Source: Nitriliruptor sp040882055 (GTDB lineage Bacteria > Actinomycetota > Nitriliruptoria > Nitriliruptorales > Nitriliruptoraceae). Taken from it: a stretch of DNA of 6,033 nucleotides. This document shows, in pieces, positions 1 to 4,682 of the stretch (position 1 is its first letter; every line of letters starts with the position of its first letter). Made by a program: the position numbers and the translations under genes. Where the stretch lies: NCBI GenBank assembly GCA_040882055.1, contig JBBECA010000030.1, positions 1 to 6,033 on the forward strand. Reading direction: 5' to 3'. The notes beneath the pieces were generated by a model. It was not told where the DNA came from. It worked only from the letters and a program-made list of their open reading frames with translations, and searched no databases.

Positions 1-1
1 C

Positions 2-67
2 GACGTCCCCGGGGTCGGTCAGGTCGCGATCACCGCCGGCGACGTCGAACACGTCCGCCCGGGCTGA
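2..67 (+). CDS. C-terminal end of an upstream gene (partial), possibly biotin-protein ligase
   Basis: An open frame enters from the left edge and stops at TGA 65-67, giving 21 visible residues that end VAITAGDVEHVRPG. The pattern of a short beta-strand followed by AGDVxHxR at the extreme C-terminus resembles the end of the SH3-like C-terminal domain of actinobacterial biotin-[acetyl-CoA carboxylase] ligases (BirA), which often end in a similar AGDVVHLR string. BirA would fit loosely with acyl-CoA metabolism next door. Only the tail is visible, so the identity is an inference from a short motif. The reading frame itself is more secure, because it is on the same strand as the next gene and stops 65 bases before it. 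Confidence 0.45.
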   Translation, partial: DVPGVGQVAITAGDVEHVRPG

Positions 68-100
68 CGCCGCGCGGGGGACCGGATCCGGGGTCGTGGC

Positions 101-106
101 TAGGCT
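101..106 (+). promoter_or_regulatory. candidate -10 box (TAGGCT) for the acyl-CoA dehydrogenase gene
   Basis: TAGGCT fits the actinobacterial sigma-70 -10 pattern TAnnnT and lies 26 bases before the GTG start at 133, after the upstream stop at 67. The position 17 bases upstream reads GGGACC, a poor -35 match. The spacer contains a perfect 10-base palindrome, CCGGATCCGG (82-91), that could be an operator. The 9-mer CTAGGCTCC (100-108) recurs exactly at the right edge of the window on the minus strand, upstream of the transporter operon. This is pattern recognition only. Confidence 0.4.
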
Positions 107-132
107 CCACCCGCCAGCCGACAGGAGCAACC

Positions 133-1272
133 GTGGTCTCGTTCGCGCTCAGCACCGAGCAGGAGGAGTTCCGGCGGGTCGTCGCGCGGTTCGCCGATGA
201 CGTGGTGGCACCCGCGGCGGACGGCTTCAACGCCGAGGGCCGCTTCCCGGCCGAGATCGTGCGGCAGATGGGCGAGATGGGCCTGTTCGGGCTCATCTTC
301 CCCGAGGAGTGGGGCGGGGTCGGCGGCGACTACCTCACCTTCTGCCTCGCTCTCGAGGAGCTCGGCCGTGTCGACCAGTCGGTGGGGATCACGCTCGAGG
401 CGGGGGTCGGGCTCGGTGCGGCACCGATCTTCGAGTTCGGGACCGAGGAACAGAAGCAACGCTGGTTGCCCGAGCTCGCCCGCGGGGAGAAGCTCGGGGG
501 CTTCGGGCTGACCGAGGCCGGCGGTGGCTCCGACGTGTTCGGAGCGACCGCGACCCGGGCGGTCGAGGACGGTGACGAGTGGGTCATCGACGGCACCAAG
601 CAGTTCATCACCAACTCCGGCACCGAGATGACCTCGATCGTCACCGTCACCGCTATGACGGCACCGGGGGAGATGACCGCCATCATCGTGCCCGTCGACA
701 CGCCGGGGTTCTCGTTCGCGCCGCCGTACCGCAAGGTCGGCTGGCACGCGTCCGACACCCGCGAGCTCACCTTGGATGGCGTCCGGGTCCCCGTGAGCAA
801 CACCCTCGGCCCACGGGGGGCGGGCTTCAAGCAGTTCCTCAAGACCCTCGATGACGGTCGCATCGCCATCTCCGCGCTGGCTGTGGGGTTGATCCAGGGG
901 TGCGTCGAGGAGTGCACGCGCTACAGCCTCGAACGCGAGGCGTTCGGCAAGCCGATCGCCGCCAACCAGGCCATCGCGTTCAAGATCGCCGACCTCGACG
1001 TCGCCGCCGAGACGGCGCGACAGATGTACCGCTACGCCTGCTGGCGCAAGCTCGAAGGTCTGCCCTACAAGCGTGAAGCGGCGATCGCCAAGCTGTACTC
1101 CTCGGAGCAGGCGGTGACCGCGGCGCGCCAGGCCACGCAGATCTTCGGTGGGATGGGCTTCACCACCGAGACCCGCGTCGGCCGCTTCTACCAGGACTGC
1201 AAGATCCTGGAGATCGGCGAGGGCACCAGCGAGGTGCAGCGGATGCTCATCGCCCGCGACCTCGGTCTGTGA
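133..1272 (+). CDS. acyl-CoA dehydrogenase, short/medium-chain type
   Basis: A 379-residue FAD enzyme of the acyl-CoA dehydrogenase family. It would introduce the alpha-beta double bond into a cytosolic acyl-CoA and pass electrons to electron-transfer flavoprotein. Full family length is present: an N-terminal helical domain (about 1-118), a beta-domain with signature GLTEAGGGSD (125-134; usually LTEPxAGSD, so the Pro is Ala here) and DGTKQFITN (153-161), then a C-terminal helical domain with REAFGKPI (268-275) and QIFGGMGFT (336-344). The catalytic base is predicted to be E363 in EIGEGTSEVQR (360-370). That is the position used by short-, medium-chain and butyryl-CoA dehydrogenases; the isovaleryl-type alternative Glu is absent (LDDGRIAIS, 239-247). 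The GTG start is supported by AGGAG at 123-127, five bases upstream. The stop overlaps the next gene. Chain length and substrate cannot be read from sequence alone; branched-chain or short-chain acyl-CoA is most likely. Confidence 0.95.
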   Translation: MVSFALSTEQEEFRRVVARFADDVVAPAADGFNAEGRFPAEIVRQMGEMGLFGLIFPEEWGGVGGDYLTFCLALEELGRVDQSVGITLEAGVGLGAAPIFEFGTEEQKQRWLPELARGEKLGGFGLTEAGGGSDVFGATATRAVEDGDEWVIDGTKQFITNSGTEMTSIVTVTAMTAPGEMTAIIVPVDTPGFSFAPPYRKVGWHASDTRELTLDGVRVPVSNTLGPRGAGFKQFLKTLDDGRIAISALAVGLIQGCVEECTRYSLEREAFGKPIAANQAIAFKIADLDVAAETARQMYRYACWRKLEGLPYKREAAIAKLYSSEQAVTAARQATQIFGGMGFTTETRVGRFYQDCKILEIGEGTSEVQRMLIARDLGL

Positions 1273-2036
1273 CCGGGAGAGGGACGGCGCTCGTCCGACC
1301 GGTCGTCGATCGGCTCGGTGACGGCATCGTGACCCACGTCGAGCGCCGACCGGTCGACGTCGCGCTCGCCCGAGACCAGCACGCGGCCTACGTCGCCGCA
1401 CTCGACGCCGCCGGGTGGCAGGTGCTCGAGGTCCCGGCGGCGCCGGCGCACCCCGATTCGGTGTTCGTCGAGGACACGGTCGTGGTCGTCGACGATGTCG
1501 CGGTGCTCACCAACCCCGGCGCCGGGCCCCGTCGCGGTGAGATCGATGGCACCGAGATCATCGTCCGCGACCTCGGCCTCGAGGTGCGCCGCATCGAGGC
1601 GGGACACCTCGAGGGCGGTGACGTGTTGCAGGTGGGCCGCACCGTCTACGTCGGTCGGGGCGGGCGGACCGACGCCGCGGGCGTCGCCGAGCTGCGCGCG
1701 CACCTGGCCCCGCTCGGCCGCACCGTGGTGCCCGTCCCGCTCGGAGCGGTCCTGCACCTGAAGTCCGCCGCTACGGCCCTCCCCGACGGGACCATCGTCG
1801 GGCTCGCCGACCTGCTGGATCCGCGTGTGTTCCCGACCTGGCGCGACGTGGAGGAGGAGGCTGGCTCCCACGTGGTGCCGCTCGGGGAGGGAGCGCTGCT
1901 GATGGCGGCCTCCGCCCCGATCACCGCGGCCCGGTTCCGCGACCTCGGGTTCGAGGTGGTGTGCGTCGACATCGGTGAGTTCGAGAAGCTCGAGGGCTGC
2001 GTGACCTGCCTGTCGGTGCTCATCCCGGACCGCTGA
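1269..2036 (+). CDS. ddaH: dimethylargininase (N(G),N(G)-dimethylarginine dimethylaminohydrolase) family protein
   Basis: A 255-residue cytosolic enzyme of the guanidino-group hydrolase superfamily. DDAH converts methylated arginines to L-citrulline plus methylamine or dimethylamine through a Cys-His-Glu active site. The expected residues align well in position with the characterised Pseudomonas enzyme: substrate-binding PDSVFVED (62-69), E115 in HLEGGD, R133 in GGRTD, H163 in LHLKS and nucleophile C247 in VTCLSVL near the C-terminus. The N-terminus (TALVRP, then THVERRPVDVALA) is typical of the family and supports the GTG start at 1269. That start overlaps the upstream stop as GTGA, so translation is probably coupled to the acyl-CoA dehydrogenase. 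Related proteins in actinobacteria often sit near ornithine or arginine catabolism genes; here the partner is unusual. The exact guanidino substrate is uncertain: dimethylarginine is likely, but arginine or another guanidine compound is possible. Confidence 0.88.
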   Translation: MTGRGTALVRPVVDRLGDGIVTHVERRPVDVALARDQHAAYVAALDAAGWQVLEVPAAPAHPDSVFVEDTVVVVDDVAVLTNPGAGPRRGEIDGTEIIVRDLGLEVRRIEAGHLEGGDVLQVGRTVYVGRGGRTDAAGVAELRAHLAPLGRTVVPVPLGAVLHLKSAATALPDGTIVGLADLLDPRVFPTWRDVEEEAGSHVVPLGEGALLMAASAPITAARFRDLGFEVVCVDIGEFEKLEGCVTCLSVLIPDR

Positions 2037-2068
2037 CGGCACCCGAGGAGCGGCGCCGGGCGCGTCAG
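2033..2068 (+). terminator. weak candidate hairpin at the end of the dehydrogenase/DDAH pair
   Basis: CTGACG (2033-2038, including the DDAH stop codon) can pair with CGTCAG (2063-2068). An inner CCCG (2042-2045) can pair with CGGG (2057-2060) across a small internal loop. No T-run follows. It sits where a transcript end is expected, before a gene that has its own ribosome binding site. The stem is interrupted, so this is only a tentative terminator. Confidence 0.3.
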
Positions 2069-2087
2069 GGTCACCTGCCCACACCCC

Positions 2088-2093
2088 TACCCT
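2088..2093 (+). promoter_or_regulatory. candidate -10 box (TACCCT) for the 266-residue protein gene
   Basis: TACCCT matches TAnnnT and lies 28 bases before the GTG at 2122, a spacing similar to the TAGGCT box before the first gene. No convincing -35 box is seen. It is followed by a very strong ribosome binding site, GAGGAGG (2108-2114), seven bases from the start codon. The 85-base gap after the previous stop makes a separate promoter plausible. Confidence 0.3.
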
Positions 2094-2121
2094 CGCGCCG
2101 ACCGTCCGAGGAGGCCGTCCC

Positions 2122-2922
2122 GTGGTCGACAAGTACACCTCGCGCATCGCGCTCGTCCTCGACGGCCCCGTCGACGACCTGGGTGCGATCATCGCGGCCG
2201 CGGGTCGTGCGAAGGACGTCGATCGCGGGGGACCGGTCCGAGGTGCGGAGGGCGCGGCGTTCGAGGTCCACTGGGGTGGTCGGATGCAGAAGGCGGTCGT
2301 GCGTGCGCTGGACGACGTGGACGGGCGACCGATGTTGCGCACCGAGACCTACGTCGGTGGGGACGGACTCGTCGAGGGGATCCGCCGTCAGGCGCAGCTG
2401 CTCCAGGGGCTCTCACGGCACCTGCGTGGCCACGTCCGGGGCGTCTACGACCAGTCGGCGGTCACCGAACGTGACGAGGCGTGGATGAACCGCTGTGCGG
2501 TCGGGTCGGTCTCGCTCGACGACGCCGTGGTCTTCCGGGCCGACGGCGAGGGGACCTGGTGGGTCCGCAGCCACGGGCTCGCGCGGTTCGACGTCCCCGA
2601 CCTCGAGCTGTACGGGCTCAGCCGTGCCCAGGTCCCCGGCGCCGAGGCCGCGCTCCGGCACGTGAGTGCCCAGCTGCTGCGGGGCGGTATGCGCGCCGAG
2701 CTCTCGCTCCCGGACGGCACGCCGCTCTACCTGGTCCCGGTCCTCGAGGCGTGGACCCACGTGCCGCTCGACTGGCCTGGGGTCGGCCGAGCGGGTCAGG
2801 ACCGCGGCCAGGGCCTGGACGGACCGCGCGCCTCCCTGTCGGTCCTGAAGCGCCCGCGCTTCGGCCGCTACAAGCGTGACCTGGCGGGGGTCCTCGACCA
2901 CCTCCCGCGTGGCAGCGGGTGA
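2122..2922 (+). CDS. hypothetical soluble protein, 266 residues
   Basis: I do not recognise this protein with confidence. The GTG start is well supported by GAGGAGG seven bases upstream. There is no signal peptide or membrane segment, so it should be cytosolic. The N-terminal third (1-75) alternates short strands and a helix, with VHWGGRMQKAVV at 49-60. The middle holds a helical stretch (83-105) and a Trp-rich motif, WWVRSHGLARFDVPDLELY (146-164). The latter resembles the 'HTHGLxxFGxPELE' element I associate with some uncharacterised domain families that handle small DUF-type folds; this is a weak memory, not a search result. The C-terminal third has TPLYLVPVLEAW (200-211) and a basic patch, KRPRFGRYKRDL (243-254). 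No catalytic triad, nucleotide-binding loop or metal site stands out. It appears monocistronic: its own ribosome binding site, then a terminator 10 bases after the stop. Base composition is like the neighbours, giving no sign of recent transfer. Confidence 0.75.
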   Translation: MVDKYTSRIALVLDGPVDDLGAIIAAAGRAKDVDRGGPVRGAEGAAFEVHWGGRMQKAVVRALDDVDGRPMLRTETYVGGDGLVEGIRRQAQLLQGLSRHLRGHVRGVYDQSAVTERDEAWMNRCAVGSVSLDDAVVFRADGEGTWWVRSHGLARFDVPDLELYGLSRAQVPGAEAALRHVSAQLLRGGMRAELSLPDGTPLYLVPVLEAWTHVPLDWPGVGRAGQDRGQGLDGPRASLSVLKRPRFGRYKRDLAGVLDHLPRGSG

Positions 2923-2932
2923 TCCGAACGCG

Positions 2933-2960
2933 GGACGGGCGCCCCTCGGGGCGCCCGTCC
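2933..2960. terminator. bidirectional terminator between convergent genes
   Basis: A perfect inverted repeat with 13-bp arms, GGACGGGCGCCCC (2933-2945) and GGGGCGCCCGTCC (2948-2960), is separated by only two bases; in practice the hairpin would close on a small CTCG-type loop. It lies 10 bases after the stop of the plus-strand gene and 17 bases past the stop of the minus-strand gene ending at 2978. There is no T-run on either side, as is common for GC-rich actinobacterial hairpin terminators. Confidence 0.8.
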
Positions 2961-2977
2961 GGCTGTGCGAGGTCGGT

Positions 2978-3268
2978 TCAGCTGTCGGTGTCGGTGTCGG
3001 TGTCCGTGTCGGCGTCCGCCTCGGCGTCTGCCTCAGCGTCGGCGTCCTCGGTGCCCTCGGTACCGGTCGTGTCTTCCTCGACCGTGACGTCGGCCTCGGC
3101 GTCAGCGTCGGCGTCCTCGGTGCCACCGGTGTCGGTGGTGGCCGCGTCGTCTTCCTCGACGACGGTGGTGTCCGGCTCGTCGTCCTCGACGGCGCAGGCG
3201 GCGCCGGCGAAGGCGAGGCCGGCGACGAGGGAGAGCGAGGTGATGCGGGTTCGCAGGTGGGTACGCAC
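2978..3268 (-). CDS. small exported acidic, repetitive protein (probable lipoprotein)
   Basis: A 96-residue protein starting at GTG (3268-3266), with GAGGAG five bases upstream (3279-3274). The N-terminus is a clear secretion signal: basic MRTHLRTR, a hydrophobic core to about residue 22, then AGAACAVEDD. Cys25 could be lipid-modified, but Gly at -3 makes the lipobox poor; signal peptidase I cleavage after ACA (24-26) is the alternative. The rest has no Lys, Arg or His; about 32 of 70 residues are Asp or Glu, the remainder mostly Ala, Thr, Gly and Val. A 23-residue unit beginning TEDADA occurs at 50 and again, partly, at 73, and the end is (TD)n. Such a chain should be disordered and may bind cations at the cell surface; that is inference. 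The plus-strand frames across it are repeat-driven shadows with no signal sequence. It lies downstream of a cation-transport operon, but 167 bases away, so co-transcription is uncertain. Confidence 0.75.
   Translation of the reverse strand: MRTHLRTRITSLSLVAGLAFAGAACAVEDDEPDTTVVEEDDAATTDTGGTEDADADAEADVTVEEDTTGTEGTEDADAEADAEADADTDTDTDTDS
2984..3013. repeat. hexanucleotide tandem repeat (GTCGGT)n inside the acidic protein gene
   Basis: Three perfect GTCGGT copies (2984-3001) are followed by two degenerate ones, GTCCGT and GTCGGC. Read on the minus strand they encode the alternating Thr-Asp tail. The unit is a multiple of three, so copy-number changes by slippage would change the tail length without shifting the frame. 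Confidence 0.85.
3033..3124. repeat. in-frame direct repeat, 69-bp offset, within the acidic protein gene
   Basis: A 23-base identical stretch at 3033-3055 recurs at 3102-3124, starting TCAGCGTCGG in both. The offset of 69 bases equals 23 codons, and the flanking sequence is partly similar too. It reflects an internal duplication of the Asp/Glu/Ala-rich segment of the small exported protein. Confidence 0.8.
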
Positions 3269-3306
3269 GGGAGCTCCTCAGGTGGGGTGCGTTCGGTGGG
3301 GGAACC

Positions 3307-3334
3307 GTCGCCGCTCAGCGAGAGCGCTGGCGAC
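3307..3334. other. imperfect inverted repeat in the 167-base intergenic gap
   Basis: GTCGCC (3307-3312) pairs with GGCGAC (3329-3334), and AGCG (3317-3320) pairs with CGCT (3325-3328). This gives a 10-bp hairpin with an AGAG loop and a four-base bulge (GCTC) on one side. It lies 39 bases before the start codon of the acidic protein gene on the minus strand, so it may be in that gene's 5' leader or be part of its control region. Function unknown. Confidence 0.45.
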
Positions 3335-3346
3335 CACGCGCCCGCT

Positions 3347-3375
3347 GCTCGCTGGGTGACCTCACCCAGTCGAGC
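3347..3375. terminator. strong hairpin after the transporter operon: terminator or operator
   Basis: The core CTGGGTGA (3352-3359) and TCACCCAG (3362-3369) are perfectly complementary around CC. The stem continues with GCTCG (3347-3351) against CGAGC (3371-3375), with a single bulged T, for 13 bp in all. It begins 60 bases past the stop of the PhoU/TrkA-C gene on the minus strand, where an operon terminator would be expected. No T-run follows on either strand. The dyad is also the right size for a dimeric repressor site controlling the acidic protein gene, so an operator role cannot be excluded. The rest of the gap 3269-3435 contains only that gene's ribosome binding site and no ORF I can support. 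Confidence 0.5.
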
Positions 3376-3435
3376 TGGATGCACCGCCCATCCGGCCGGG
3401 GTAGCGTCCCGGACCGCCGCTCATCGAGCGCACGT

Positions 3436-4680
3436 TCAGCTCTCGATCTCCTCCGGGGAGGCGATCCAGCCCTCGTCCCCCTCACCGCGGGTGTCGCCAC
3501 ACAGCTCGCGGAGCCGGGGCGCGCCCTCCTCGGGGCCGATGGCGAGCAAGCGGTCGCCAGCCTCGATCCTGCGGGAGCGCTTCGGGCGGTAGGTCCACCG
3601 GCTGCGGCGCTGGATGGCCAGGACCTCCATGCCGGTCTGGGTGTGCAGCCGCAGCTCGGACAGGGTCCGGTCCGCTGCGGGGCTGCCCTCGGCGACCTCG
3701 GCGTCGGCCACGATCTCGTCCGCCTCCGCGAGGGCAGCGGCGATGATCGGGTGCGGCGGACCCTCGTCCTCGATGACGCGGCACATGGACTGGGCAGCGT
3801 CGACGATCCGTTCCGCCGCCGACGCGAGGTGGAGCAGACCCCGCAGTTCGTCGGGATCGTCGAGCTCGGCGGCCGCCCGCAGGACCCACCCCTCGAGCTG
3901 GTGGAAGAGCTCGTCGGAGGTGTCCTCGATGACCCCGACCTCGGCTGCCAGGGACAGGTCGCGCAACAGGATCGCGGAGTACGCGAGCCCGACCGCGACC
4001 TCGGAGACGTTCTTGAGCTCGACCACGAGGTCGACCGCACGATCGAGGTTGGTGAGCTTGGCACGCTGCGGCGGGGGCGGGAGCTCACGGGCGGTGCCGC
4101 CGGCGAGTTCACGCACGTGATCGACCCCCTCCTTCGGACCCTGGAGGAACAGCACGTCCCCCTCCCGCAGGACGTCGTCGGGTGTGGGGCCGTACATCCA
4201 CTGCACGTCGCGCCGGATGGCGATGACCCACATCCCCGTGCGGGCGGGCAGCTCGAGATCGCGCAGCGAGGCCGACTCGAGCTCGTTGTCCTCGCGGATC
4301 TTGACGCGCGCGGTCACCTCGGTGGCGTGCCGCAGGTCGTCGCGCAGCTCGGTCGGGATGCCGAGGTCCTTGAGCACCACCCGTGCGATGTCCTCGGCGG
4401 CGTCGGCGATCCCCTCGATGGAGACCGCCATCGACAGGACCCCGGCGAGCTGGTCGGCATCCTCGAAGGTCCGGGTGGCGATCATGCACACCGCCCGGAG
4501 CTCCACGAGGGTCTCGTCGACGACGTCCTCGAGCCGCAGCACCTCACGTGCGATCGCCTCGTCCCCGAAGAAGATCGCCGCGTAGGCGAGGTCGACCATC
4601 AGTTCGGCGGCATCCTTCGCCCCGACGAGCAGGTCCTTGACGGTGCGACGTTCCTGGCCGGAACCGCGTCGTTTCATCAT
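3436..4680 (-). CDS. PhoU/TrkA-C (RCK_C) domain protein, COG3273-like, regulator or partner of the MgtE-type permease
   Basis: A 414-residue soluble protein built of two tandem copies of the same pair of domains. Each has a PhoU-like helical bundle (about 14-110 and 211-305, e.g. KDLLVGAKDAAELMVDLAY at 15-33) followed by a TrkA-C/RCK_C domain (about 133-193 and 335-395). Both RCK_C copies show the hallmark LxxLxLxxxTGMxVxAIxR, then EGD/AGD and a GPxEG turn. RCK_C domains in other proteins bind small ligands such as c-di-AMP and gate cation channels or transporters; the ligand here is unknown. This architecture matches COG3273, typically encoded beside COG1824 permeases in archaea. The start is ATG 4680 (or the next ATG at 4677), two bases after the permease stop. 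Its ribosome binding site AGGTGAG (4693-4687) lies inside the last permease codons, so translation is probably coupled. A longer upstream frame runs through the permease gene and is not real. No NAD-binding RCK_N domain or membrane segment is present. Confidence 0.87.
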   Translation of the reverse strand: MMKRRGSGQERRTVKDLLVGAKDAAELMVDLAYAAIFFGDEAIAREVLRLEDVVDETLVELRAVCMIATRTFEDADQLAGVLSMAVSIEGIADAAEDIARVVLKDLGIPTELRDDLRHATEVTARVKIREDNELESASLRDLELPARTGMWVIAIRRDVQWMYGPTPDDVLREGDVLFLQGPKEGVDHVRELAGGTARELPPPPQRAKLTNLDRAVDLVVELKNVSEVAVGLAYSAILLRDLSLAAEVGVIEDTSDELFHQLEGWVLRAAAELDDPDELRGLLHLASAAERIVDAAQSMCRVIEDEGPPHPIIAAALAEADEIVADAEVAEGSPAADRTLSELRLHTQTGMEVLAIQRRSRWTYRPKRSRRIEAGDRLLAIGPEEGAPRLRELCGDTRGEGDEGWIASPEEIES

Positions 4681-4682
4681 GG

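Noticed and set aside
100..1401. Long minus-strand open frame (433 codons) opposite the acyl-CoA dehydrogenase
   Set aside because: It is antisense to a gene with all family motifs; the Arg/Gly/Asp/Leu-rich product has no recognisable domain and is the usual shadow frame of GC-rich DNA.
1188..2342. Minus-strand open frame of 384 codons across the DDAH gene
   Set aside because: It overlaps three well-supported plus-strand starts or ends and encodes low-complexity Arg/His/Asp-rich sequence without motifs.
2984..3124. Possible CRISPR or iteron array from the repeated GTCGGT/GCGTCGG units
   Set aside because: The units are in codon register, have no regular unique spacers and encode the Asp/Thr/Ala-rich protein segment; they are coding low-complexity repeats.
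2413..3384. Minus-strand open frame of 323 codons with Pro/Thr/Arg repeats
   Set aside because: The repeats come from reading the acidic-protein gene in the wrong frame, and it crosses the strong terminator and the 266-residue gene.
3398..3403. TACCCC on the minus strand as a -10 box for the acidic protein gene
   Set aside because: The final T of TAnnnT is missing, no -35 box is seen, and it lies about 130 bases from the start codon upstream of a strong hairpin, so it is too weak to list.
3418..3430. Short dyad CGCTC-ATC-GAGCG just after the PhoU/TrkA-C stop
   Set aside because: A five-bp stem is expected by chance in DNA this GC-rich; the 13-bp dyad further on is the better terminator candidate.
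2876..3592. Plus-strand frame with Val-Gly repeats (VGVGVGVRVGV)
   Set aside because: Antisense reading of the same hexamer repeat; it has no good ribosome binding site, while the minus strand gives a signal peptide and a well-placed GAGGAG.
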